The position numbers and the translations under genes were made by a program. From NCBI GenBank assembly GCA_017467885.1, contig JAFUKC010000003.1, positions 1 through 40,449 of the forward strand: a DNA stretch of 40,449 nt. The letters run 5' to 3'. The stretch comes from Bacteroidaceae bacterium (GTDB taxonomy: Bacteria > Bacteroidota > Bacteroidia > Bacteroidales > Bacteroidaceae). Below the pieces are notes generated by a model. It was not told the DNA's origin and made no database searches. It saw nothing but the letters and a program-made list of their open reading frames with translations. This document shows positions 1-7,462 of the stretch, piece after piece; the stretch's first letter is position 1, and every line of letters starts with the position of its first letter.

Positions 1-82
1 GAGCAATTACTTCTTGTGTCGTTCCTCTTTGTAGTTCCAGGTAGATTACGTACCTTTGCTCACGGGTTAAATGACTGTACAT
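1..82 (-). CDS. IS30-family transposase, N-terminal fragment (runs off left edge)
   Basis: Read leftward from the ATG at 82 the frame is open to the window edge (27 codons) and gives MYSHLTREQRYVIYLELQRG followed by TTQEVIA. The 'HLT-EQRY-I---L--G-----IA' pattern is the N-terminal helix-turn-helix start of IS30-family transposases, which cut and join the ends of their own element. Only the DNA-binding start is visible; the DDE catalytic domain would lie to the left. A TAnnTTTG-type -7 box (91-98, leftward) sits just before the start, so the message would have almost no leader. A hairpin at 109-126 lies upstream. The family call rests on this short motif alone, so intactness cannot be judged. 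Confidence 0.72.
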   Translation of the reverse strand, partial: MYSHLTREQRYVIYLELQRGTTQEVIA

Positions 83-130
83 ATGCAATACAAAAGTATT
101 TAATCCTTGGGAGACGGCGGTCTCCCTTTT
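1..130 (-). mobile_element. Right-hand end of an IS30-family insertion sequence (boundary not defined)
   Basis: The transposase start at 82 implies that an insertion sequence occupies the left edge and ends a short distance upstream of that start. The second terminal inverted repeat is outside the window, so the exact end cannot be fixed. The boundary given here is a guess that includes the hairpin at 109-126, and the end could lie as far right as about 240. Confidence 0.5.
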
Positions 131-132
131 TT
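109..132 (+). terminator. Hairpin with T-run next to the IS end
   Basis: GGGAGAC (109-115) pairs with GTCTCCC (120-126) across a four-base loop and is followed on the + strand by six Ts and then more T-rich sequence. This is a classical intrinsic terminator reading rightward. Seen from the transposase it lies upstream, so it could also limit transcription crossing the element end. Confidence 0.7.
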
Positions 133-182
133 GTTTTTTTTGTATTGCTGATTGACTTTGGCGCTACCATTTGTCGGGCGAA

Positions 183-225
183 CCTTGCTCACTCCTTTTC
201 GCTACGCTCAAAGTCGTGAGCAAGG
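183..225. repeat. Inverted repeat with 23-base loop in the 5' intergenic region
   Basis: CCTTGCTCAC (183-192) is perfectly complementary to GTGAGCAAGG (216-225). There is no T-run. The stretch 133-354 contains no gene that I can support. This arm pair may belong to the insertion-sequence end or be an independent hairpin. Confidence 0.5.
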
Positions 226-354
226 AGGGAATTTTGTTGCACTTCTATCTTGACAGTATGCTTTGCGGTCTTTATGGCAATGAATGTTTATGTTTGTTAA
301 CAACGGTGAATCATTCTCAATTTGTTCACAAAAACACTTAAATAGATAAAAGAA

Positions 355-386
355 TTTGCGTTTCTCCCTTTATTTTAGTAATTTTG
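355..386 (+). promoter_or_regulatory. Bacteroidetes-type promoter for the glycogen-synthase-like gene
   Basis: TTTG at 355-358 and TAATTTTG at 379-386 are separated by 20 bases, matching the TTTG / TAnnTTTG pattern of the Bacteroidetes primary sigma factor. Transcription would begin near 393, giving a leader of about 30 bases before the ATG at 424. Confidence 0.75.
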
Positions 387-423
387 CAACTGCCGACGGA
401 CTACATTCGTCGGAGACACTAAA

Positions 424-1242
424 ATGAAAGCGAACAAAATTTTATTTATCACTCAAGAAATTACACCGTTTGTTCCCGAGTCGACCATAGCAAATATAGG
501 TCGTAACTTGCCACAGGCAACACAGGAGAGCGGGCACGAAATTAGAATTTTCACTCCCAAATGGGGATTCATCAACGAACGTCGCAACCAATTGCACGAG
601 GTAATCCGCCTGTCGGGAATGAACCTTATAATCGATGAAACCGATCACCCCTTGATAATAAAGGTGGCGTCGTTGCAGGCTGCACGTATGCAGGTGTATT
701 TCATAGACAACGACGATTATTTTCAGGGTCGCATGATGACAACCGATGCCGACGGTAACGAGTATGAGGACAACGACGAGCGTACAATATTCTTTGCACG
801 TGGCGTGCTTGAGACGGTAAAGAAACTGCGTTGGTGCCCCGAAGTGATACATTGCCATGGCTGGATATCGGCACTCGTACCGCTGTACATTAAAAGTGCC
901 TACAGCGAGGAGCCTTCTTTCCGCGAATCGAAAGTGGTATTCTCGTTGTATGATGACAACTTCCAAAAGACGTTCCCTGCCGGTTTCCTACAGAAACTGA
1001 TGCACAAGGATATGGGCGACAGCCTGGTAGCCGACGTTGAGGAACCCATTAACTACGAGGAACTTGCGAAATTTGCCATACGATACAGCGATGGCGTTAT
1101 AATAAATGGAGAGAATATTTCGGAATCGCTTATTTCGTATGCACAATCGCTTGGTAAACCTATTCTTCCCAAGCAGAGCGAAGATACTTATATCGAAGCC
1201 TGCAATAATTTTTACGAAACGATTTTTGACAATTGTAAATGA
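424..1242 (+). CDS. Glycogen/starch synthase-like protein, N-terminal GT5 domain only
   Basis: The 272-residue product begins KILFITQEITPFVPES, which matches the N-terminal Rossmann domain of GT5 glycogen/starch synthases, and keeps a 'PEVIHCHGW' segment (about residues 139-147). Full GlgA proteins are about 480 residues; this one stops after the first domain and has no ADP-glucose-binding C-terminal domain. The KxGG motif that normally follows 'PFxKxGGLGDV' reads ESTIANIGRNLP (residues 17-28), so the usual catalytic lysine is absent. Glucosyl transfer is therefore unlikely; a binding or regulatory role is an inference. The stop overlaps the next start (ATGA at 1239-1242), so the two genes are translationally coupled. 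Short proteins of this type occur in other Bacteroidales, so this is probably not a fresh truncation. Confidence 0.8.
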   Translation: MKANKILFITQEITPFVPESTIANIGRNLPQATQESGHEIRIFTPKWGFINERRNQLHEVIRLSGMNLIIDETDHPLIIKVASLQAARMQVYFIDNDDYFQGRMMTTDADGNEYEDNDERTIFFARGVLETVKKLRWCPEVIHCHGWISALVPLYIKSAYSEEPSFRESKVVFSLYDDNFQKTFPAGFLQKLMHKDMGDSLVADVEEPINYEELAKFAIRYSDGVIINGENISESLISYAQSLGKPILPKQSEDTYIEACNNFYETIFDNCK

Positions 1243-2681
1243 AAAGAACAATCTTTTTTCTTTCTGCAATAATTACACTTATCCTATTCACGGCGTGCGA
1301 CGACAATACCGACACAATCGGCAGCAGCGTCATTCCCGAGAACGACACTATCAGTATCGTAACAAAAACTTTCGAAGCAACCACAAAGTCGGTGGTAGCC
1401 AAGGACTCAATTTTGGCAAATACCAACAGGGTTTATTTGGGACGGTACACCGACCCGGAGAGCAACACCATAACAACATCGGATTTTGTTGCACAGTTCA
1501 ACTGTGTAGAGAACTACGGTTTCCCCTCGAACGTTGCAGGCGACAGTGTTGTGAAAATAGAACTTAAACTCTTCTACAACAGTTTCTATGGTGATTCGTT
1601 AAATACCATGCAATGTGAGGTATACGAGCTTGATAATACATTGCAGGAGGGTGTACCATACTATACAAACATAAACCCCGAAGAGTTCTACGACACTGCA
1701 AAAGAGCCGCTTGCAAAGCAAACTTATTGTGCTGTAGATATTACAATCCCCGACAGCGTAAAGTTGAATGATGATTACACACCAAGTGTAACCATCCCTC
1801 TGCCAAAGGATTTGGGTAACAGATTCATGAAAAAGTATTTGGAGGTTGACGAAAAAGGCGATTCTATAGGTAAACTTAATTTTGCCAATTCCGAAGAGTT
1901 TATAAACAACGTATTTAAAGGTGTTTATGTTAAAAGCACCCAAGGTGACGGCACTGTGATAAACATCTCAATGGCTCGTTTAAACGTATATTTCCAGTTC
2001 TACACAACGGGTACAAGCGGTAATTTGGATTCACTTGTAAGCGGTATTGCCACATTCTCGTCTACTCGTGAGGTGTTGCAGGTAAACAAATTCAGCAATA
2101 TCCTGGCCGAAGGGCATCCGAATAACTCATTCGAGGAGTTCATAGACCAACAGACCGATTATACCTATCTGAAAACTCCGGCCGGAGTTTTCACCGAGGT
2201 AACACTGCCGATAAAGGAGATTGCAGAGAGTTGCGACACGCTTAATGCCGTTAAAATAGTATTTACACGCTATAACGATAAGAGCGAGTATAACAAACCC
2301 TATTCAATCCCCTACAACTTGCTTATGGTGCGTAAGTCCGATATGTATAGTTTCTTCCTGAAGAACAAGGTAAGCGACAAAAATACATCCTATATAAGTT
2401 CATATAATTCATCGAGCAACGAATATGCATTCAATAACATTGCAAAGCTTATAAAGCACTGTTCTAATGAATACATGCAGGGAATGGCGGCCGATGCTGC
2501 GTGGGAAGAGAAAAATCCCGATTGGAATAAGGTAATGCTTATCCCCGTAACTACATCTACCGATAATATGGGCAATGTAATTTCTGTTACTCATAATTTG
2601 GGGCTTACCAATACAAAACTAAAAGGCGGCTCTAAAGATAAAATTAAGATTAGTGTTGTAACAAGTAAATTCGAGGATTGA
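1239..2681 (+). CDS. DUF4270 family lipoprotein
   Basis: A 480-residue protein with a lipoprotein signal peptide (hydrophobic residues 5-17, lipobox ending in Cys20: LFTAC), so it should be lipidated and exported to the envelope. After the Cys comes 'DDNTDTIGSSVIPENDTISI' and a long beta-rich region containing 'VYLGRYTDPESN', typical of DUF4270, a family of unknown function common in Bacteroidetes. No catalytic motif is visible. It overlaps the glycogen-synthase-like gene by four bases, and this pairing suggests a joint role, possibly at the cell surface. A strong terminator follows at 2692. Confidence 0.82.
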   Translation: MKRTIFFLSAIITLILFTACDDNTDTIGSSVIPENDTISIVTKTFEATTKSVVAKDSILANTNRVYLGRYTDPESNTITTSDFVAQFNCVENYGFPSNVAGDSVVKIELKLFYNSFYGDSLNTMQCEVYELDNTLQEGVPYYTNINPEEFYDTAKEPLAKQTYCAVDITIPDSVKLNDDYTPSVTIPLPKDLGNRFMKKYLEVDEKGDSIGKLNFANSEEFINNVFKGVYVKSTQGDGTVINISMARLNVYFQFYTTGTSGNLDSLVSGIATFSSTREVLQVNKFSNILAEGHPNNSFEEFIDQQTDYTYLKTPAGVFTEVTLPIKEIAESCDTLNAVKIVFTRYNDKSEYNKPYSIPYNLLMVRKSDMYSFFLKNKVSDKNTSYISSYNSSSNEYAFNNIAKLIKHCSNEYMQGMAADAAWEEKNPDWNKVMLIPVTTSTDNMGNVISVTHNLGLTNTKLKGGSKDKIKISVVTSKFED

Positions 2682-2691
2682 TAATATTTAG

Positions 2692-2724
2692 ATAACGGCA
2701 GCATCATCTGCCGTTATTTTTTTT
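2692..2724 (+). terminator. Intrinsic terminator after the DUF4270 gene
   Basis: ATAACGGCAG (2692-2701) pairs perfectly with CTGCCGTTAT (2708-2717) across a six-base loop, followed by a run of eight Ts ending at 2724. It lies 11 bases after the DUF4270 stop. Confidence 0.93.
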
Positions 2725-2796
2725 GATTTATTTGTTGTGCCGGTCGATTACGGCTCACTTTTAAAAGTTGTGGGACTTCTCATCTTTCTTATGCAT

Positions 2797-2864
2797 ACTC
2801 CACAGATATAGAATTAAGGTTCACTTCAAATGTGAAGTGAACCTTAATTCTATATCTGCGGAGT
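2797..2864. repeat. Long inverted repeat, 32-base arms, at the 3' end of the efflux operon
   Basis: Arms 2797-2828 and 2833-2864 match at 31 of 32 positions around a four-base loop (AATG). The hairpin begins six bases beyond the stop of the leftward PII-like gene (2870). Neither side has a T-run, so it is not a textbook terminator. It would nevertheless form a very stable RNA stem at the 3' end of the efflux transcript. Confidence 0.9.
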
Positions 2865-2869
2865 GGTAT

Positions 2870-3163
2870 TTAATATGCTTTCTCGATATTCCAAACAAAG
2901 GCGCGCAAGCCAAGTTGCGGTGTTTCTTCGTCTATGTTTTTTATTTCAGAAAGTATTTTGTCTACTTTGTTGTCGTCTACCACTGCGATTATGGCTCCGT
3001 TCATCGATGGCCATGCATGTGAACCATAATGCGGTTCACCGCTTTTGCTGCCGCGTCCCTGTACCTGGTCGAGGAACGAGAAACCACGACAGTTGTTGTG
3101 CTCCAACATATTTATTATGGTTTCTTTGTGCGAAATATCTAATGTAATCAGTATACTTTTCAT
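2870..3163 (-). CDS. Small PII-like protein at the end of the RND efflux operon
   Basis: The 97-residue product starts MKSILITLDISHKETIINML and ends in a beta strand near 'GLRAFVWNIEKAY'. This beta-alpha-beta pattern, with a long central loop rich in Gly, His and Ser (about residues 25-50), resembles the PII/CutA ferredoxin-like fold, whose members form trimers. DUF3240-type PII-like proteins are encoded next to metal RND pumps in proteobacteria, which fits its place after the pump gene here. There is no signal peptide, so it should be cytoplasmic. It follows the pump by 58 bases, which contain a 36-base palindrome. Ligand and function are unknown; the fold assignment is from pattern only. 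Confidence 0.65.
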   Translation of the reverse strand: MKSILITLDISHKETIINMLEHNNCRGFSFLDQVQGRGSKSGEPHYGSHAWPSMNGAIIAVVDDNKVDKILSEIKNIDEETPQLGLRAFVWNIEKAY

Positions 3164-3178
3164 GTGATTTGTTTTTGT

Positions 3179-3214
3179 ATTCTATTCAATCGGCCCGGGC
3201 CGATTGAATAGAAT
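3179..3214. repeat. Perfect 36-base palindrome between the RND pump and PII-like genes
   Basis: Positions 3179-3196 are exactly complementary to 3197-3214, with no loop and the centre at CCCGGG. It occupies most of the 58-base gap between two co-directional genes, so it is inside the operon. It could be a partial terminator or RNA-processing site lowering expression of the last gene, or a protein-binding site. Confidence 0.92.
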
Positions 3215-3221
3215 TGTTGGT

Positions 3222-6200
3222 TTATCGTTTAATGTTTACATCTTTGCCTTTCAACTGCTCCTCTTGCTTGTGCTCGCTCCAGTATGCTGCAAGTTCACGA
3301 TCTTTCTTCAGTTTCTTGCGGCGAACCTTAATACCGTTACCGGCAAATACACAGTACATTGCAGGAACATAGATCAGTGTCATTATTGTGGAAATGGTAA
3401 GACCACCGATAACCGCAACACCCAACGGACGCCACATCTCGGCACCCACACCTTGGCTTACTGCCATAGGAACCATACCAAGAATAGTGGTACATGTTGT
3501 CATAAGCACAGGACGCAAACGGCTCTTGGCTGCACCTACACACGATTGGATAATACCTAAACCACGTTCACGCAACAGCATTATGTAGTCGATAAGTACG
3601 ATACCGTTCTTTACAACCATACCTATAAGCATTATACCTCCAAGCATCGACATGATATTAAGGCTGACGCCGGTGATGAACAGTGCAAGCAGCACACCGC
3701 TTAATGCGAACAATACCGAGAACATAAGGATGAAGGGGTAGGTGAGCGATTCAAACTGCGATGCCATTACAATGAATACCAATATAAGGATAATTATTCC
3801 CAATTGTCCAAGGTCGCGGTTAGAATCCTGTTGGTCCTCGTATGAACCGGCTACCTGTACGGCTACTCCCAATGGAATATCCATCTCTTCTATTGCTGCC
3901 TCTCCAAATGTCACACCGTCGCTCAATGCCGAACCGGCTGCAAGAACTCCATCGACGGTAACCATACGTTCGCGGTCTTTACGCTCGATGGTGGGCGGTG
4001 TATCTTCCTGTACAACACGTCCAAGTTCTTTTATTCGTACCGGGTTGCCTGTGGAAGAGTAGATGATGATGTTCTCGATATCCTCAACCGTTTGACGTGC
4101 CGAGGGTTCGTATCTCACCTTGACATCGTACTCGTCGCCATCCTCGCGGTAATATGTTGCCAATGCGCCATTGTAACGGTTACGAAGGTAAGTGGCGGCT
4201 GTGCTCAAGTTCAGGCCATGCATTGCAAGTTTCTCGCGGTCGAACACTACCTGATATTCGGGCTGGTAGTCGCTTCGGCTAATGGTTACCTGTGTGAACA
4301 TATTGTTTGAACGCAGTTTCTCGGCAAGCTCTTTTGCAACCTTGTCTGTTTCGTCGAAGTCGTATCCGTATATTTCGAATGTAGCACTGTTTTGGCCACC
4401 CATTCCGCCACCTTGTCCTGCGGTTATGTTACTGCGCGCAATTTCGGGGAACTGTTTCACGTCGGCACGCATCTGGTCGCAAATTTCATCGAGGCTCAAA
4501 TCACGTTGATCCGAAGGAACCAAACTGATGTTGAAGCTTATGATGTGTGAACCGTTGTCGCTAAGTGATGCAAATGTGTTGTTTTCGTCGGCCTGTCCCA
4601 CTGTGAAGTTACATGCCTTCAAATCGTCGCCATAGCGGTCTTGCCATATTTTGGTAAGTTGCAATGCAAGTGCCTCGGAGTGCTCTACTCTTGTACCTAT
4701 AGGCAATTCAATCTTTGCACTTGCGCGTGCGCTGTCGTTCGAGGGGAAGAATTCTCCCTTGATACCTTTTGCACACAATAACGATATTACAAAGAGTCCG
4801 AAACATGCACCCAATACTGTCCAGCGGTGGCGTACTGCATAGTTAATCATGCTTGCATAGGCGTTGTCTATGGCGTCCAAGCCTCGTTGTATGGGTGTAT
4901 ATATTTTTATGAACAGTTTGCTCTGTTTCTTCTGCAACTTAAGCATTTTTGCACACATCATCGGTGTAAGTGTGAGTGATGCTACAAGTGAGATGAACAT
5001 GATGATACACATCATCCAACCCAACTGCTTAAACAATACACCCGACATACCTGTAACCATTGTCAGCGGGAAGAATACTGCAAACATGGTGAGTGTAGAC
5101 GCCATAACCGATGTACCCACCTCGTTGGTACCATGGACGGCGGCATTGTAGGGGCTCGAACCGCGTTCGATGTGCGTCGTTACGTTCTCGAGTACCACAA
5201 TGGCATCATCCACAACCGAACCGATGGCAATACTCAAACATGAAAGAGAAATCATGTTTATGGAGCCGCCTGTTGCAAAAAGGTAGATGAATGAAGCGAT
5301 AAGCGAGAAGGGAATTGTAATGGCGATGATAACGGTTGCTCTCCAACGTCCAAGGAATACGAACACCACAAGTACCACAAAGATAAGTGCATCGCGAATG
5401 GTATCGGTAAGCGTGCTTACTGTCTGTACGATATTCTCTGATGTGTCAACGATTACATCCATCTCTATGTCCGAAGGAAGGCGTTTCTGCAGCGTAGGCA
5501 ACTCCTCGCGTATGGCATTTGCAATTGCTACCGAGTTTCCGCCGGTCTGTTTCTGTACGATGATAAGTGCTCCCTGCTGTCCGTCGGTGAACGAGCGTTG
5601 TGCACGCTCCTGTACGTTGTCGACAATGCGTGCAACATCTCTCAAATATACGTTAGCTCCATTCTTGCTGCCTACAACAAGGTTAAGCATCTCTTGAGGG
5701 TTGTTGAACTCTCCTTCTACGCGTAACGAATAGGTGTTGTTACCCATGTCGAATGTTCCACCGGGGATATTGCGGTTCTCGGCACCGATGATGGCACTTA
5801 CGGTTTCTACGGTAATTCCGTATGCCTCCATCTTTACAGGGTCCATATATACGTTGATTTCACGCTCGGGAGCACCACTGATTGATACAGTACCTACACC
5901 GTCGATACGGGCAAGCGGGTTTACGACATTCTCGTCGAGAATCTTATAAAGTGCTTTTTGGCTCTCTTCAGCCTTCACCGAAATCATCATGATTGGAATC
6001 ATGTCGGTCGAGAATTTGAAGATTATGGGGTTGTTTGCATCGTCCGGAAGAGCCGATGCTACCATATCGAGTTTGTCACGTACATCGTTCGTCAAATCAT
6101 CGATATCGTAACCGTATTCGAATTCAAGTGTGATGACCGATACGTTTTCACGTGAGTTTGATGTGATGTGTTTCAGGTGTTCTGTCGAGTTAAGCGTGTT

Positions 6201-6404
6201 CTCCAATGGACGAGTTACGTTGTTCTCGATATCCTCGGCACTTGCACCGGAGTAGTATGTGAACACCATTATGGTGTTTGTCTCGATATCCGGAAGCAGG
6301 TCGATGGGAAGTTTTGATAGTGAGAATAAACCGAACAGTGCTACCGCCAAAAAGCATAGCGATGTCATAATCGGTTTTTTCACTGAACTTTCATAAATAC
6401 TCAT
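3222..6404 (-). CDS. RND efflux pump inner-membrane transporter (HAE1/AcrB family)
   Basis: At 1060 residues it has the normal size for an AcrB-type proton/drug antiporter with twelve membrane helices. The first helix follows 'SSVKKPIMTSLCFLAVALFG'. The two porter loops are present, and transmembrane helix 4 carries the paired aspartates in 'GSVVDDAIVVLENV', which are needed for proton relay. The loop near 'TFASLSDNGSHIISFNI' and the Gly-rich 'GQGGGMGGQNSATFEIYG' segment are typical of the Bacteroidetes branch. It takes substrates from the periplasm or membrane and works with the adaptor and channel encoded just upstream (21-base gap to the adaptor). The substrate cannot be told from sequence. 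Confidence 0.95.
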   Translation of the reverse strand: MSIYESSVKKPIMTSLCFLAVALFGLFSLSKLPIDLLPDIETNTIMVFTYYSGASAEDIENNVTRPLENTLNSTEHLKHITSNSRENVSVITLEFEYGYDIDDLTNDVRDKLDMVASALPDDANNPIIFKFSTDMIPIMMISVKAEESQKALYKILDENVVNPLARIDGVGTVSISGAPEREINVYMDPVKMEAYGITVETVSAIIGAENRNIPGGTFDMGNNTYSLRVEGEFNNPQEMLNLVVGSKNGANVYLRDVARIVDNVQERAQRSFTDGQQGALIIVQKQTGGNSVAIANAIREELPTLQKRLPSDIEMDVIVDTSENIVQTVSTLTDTIRDALIFVVLVVFVFLGRWRATVIIAITIPFSLIASFIYLFATGGSINMISLSCLSIAIGSVVDDAIVVLENVTTHIERGSSPYNAAVHGTNEVGTSVMASTLTMFAVFFPLTMVTGMSGVLFKQLGWMMCIIMFISLVASLTLTPMMCAKMLKLQKKQSKLFIKIYTPIQRGLDAIDNAYASMINYAVRHRWTVLGACFGLFVISLLCAKGIKGEFFPSNDSARASAKIELPIGTRVEHSEALALQLTKIWQDRYGDDLKACNFTVGQADENNTFASLSDNGSHIISFNISLVPSDQRDLSLDEICDQMRADVKQFPEIARSNITAGQGGGMGGQNSATFEIYGYDFDETDKVAKELAEKLRSNNMFTQVTISRSDYQPEYQVVFDREKLAMHGLNLSTAATYLRNRYNGALATYYREDGDEYDVKVRYEPSARQTVEDIENIIIYSSTGNPVRIKELGRVVQEDTPPTIERKDRERMVTVDGVLAAGSALSDGVTFGEAAIEEMDIPLGVAVQVAGSYEDQQDSNRDLGQLGIIILILVFIVMASQFESLTYPFILMFSVLFALSGVLLALFITGVSLNIMSMLGGIMLIGMVVKNGIVLIDYIMLLRERGLGIIQSCVGAAKSRLRPVLMTTCTTILGMVPMAVSQGVGAEMWRPLGVAVIGGLTISTIMTLIYVPAMYCVFAGNGIKVRRKKLKKDRELAAYWSEHKQEEQLKGKDVNIKR

Positions 6405-6425
6405 ATTATATCCTGTTTATTTGTG

Positions 6426-7445
6426 TTACTTTATTACTTCTACCTCTCTGCCGTTTGCAAGTGCGTTCTGTCCTGCAATTACAACCTCTGCTCCGGGTTC
6501 CACTCCCGAGATAATCTCGTATTTGTCACCCAAACGACGGCCAATCTGTATGTTCTTGTGGCTTACCTTGCCATTTTCGTATGTATAGATGTAGTAATCA
6601 CCGCTACCGGCCTGCTTGATAACTGCGGCATCGGGTACAACAACACGATTCTCGCTACCGAAATTGATGGTTGCGTGTCCGTACATTCCCGGGCGAACGC
6701 GGCGGTCGTTGTTTGCAAGTGTTATTTCAACGGGGAAGGTGTGTGTAGCTGCATCGATGGTGGGATAAACGATGTTTACCTTGCCCTCGAACTCTTCGTT
6801 TCCGTATGTCTCGAATGTGAGTTTTACGCTTGCACCCTTCTTAACCTTTGAATAGTATTTCTCGCTGATGTTTATCTTCATTTTTACCGGTGAAATCTGC
6901 TCAACAACCAAAATGGGCTTTGAGCCATACATATCGCCGTCATCGTAATTACGTGCCGATACAACACCGTTTATGGGGCTTACAAGAACTGTGTTCTCGG
7001 TGCGGTTCTTCAATGCCTTCTCGTTTACATCGAGTGCGGTCTTCACTGCATCGAATTCCGATTTTGATGCACCGCCCACTTTGTAAAGCTCGGCAACACG
7101 GTTGAACTCGGTACGTTGGTTCTCAACCTGCAATGTAAGCTGCTCGAGGTTGCTTGCATCCAACTGAACAAGTTTCTGCCCTTTTACTACATTGTCACCA
7201 ACCTCTACATAGATTTTATCGATACGAAGAGGTGAGTTGGGGATGATGTTGTTTTTTACATCTGCTTCAACTGTTGTTGTGTATTCTCCAAGTTGTGCAA
7301 TCTCCTGCGAAGCAACTGTGGTAATCTTAACGTTTGGCTTCTCTTCCTGAACGGTTGCTGCAGCATTGTTCTCTGTCTCTGAACTGCCGCATGCGCTGAA
7401 TAGTGTTACAGCGGCCAATGTGATTAATGTGAGATGTTTTTTCAT
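6426..7445 (-). CDS. RND efflux periplasmic adaptor lipoprotein (MFP family)
   Basis: 339 residues. An N-terminal signal with lipobox FSAC (Cys19) anchors it as a lipoprotein. Then come the beta-barrel start 'GEYTTTVEADVKNNI', the lipoyl half 'YVEVGDNVVKGQKLVQLD', a short alpha-hairpin (about residues 95-140), the second lipoyl half 'PINGVVSARNYDDGDMYG', and a C-terminal membrane-proximal domain with 'GSGDYYIYTYENGKV'. It links the RND pump to the outer-membrane channel. Its stop lies 21 bases before the pump start and its start 17 bases after the channel-gene stop, so the three are one operon. Confidence 0.93.
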   Translation of the reverse strand: MKKHLTLITLAAVTLFSACGSSETENNAAATVQEEKPNVKITTVASQEIAQLGEYTTTVEADVKNNIIPNSPLRIDKIYVEVGDNVVKGQKLVQLDASNLEQLTLQVENQRTEFNRVAELYKVGGASKSEFDAVKTALDVNEKALKNRTENTVLVSPINGVVSARNYDDGDMYGSKPILVVEQISPVKMKINISEKYYSKVKKGASVKLTFETYGNEEFEGKVNIVYPTIDAATHTFPVEITLANNDRRVRPGMYGHATINFGSENRVVVPDAAVIKQAGSGDYYIYTYENGKVSHKNIQIGRRLGDKYEIISGVEPGAEVVIAGQNALANGREVEVIK

Positions 7446-7462
7446 GATTCTTTATGTTTTAT

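Noticed and set aside
16-219. 67-codon rightward frame at the left edge
   Set aside because: It is antisense to the IS30 transposase start and reads through a terminator hairpin.
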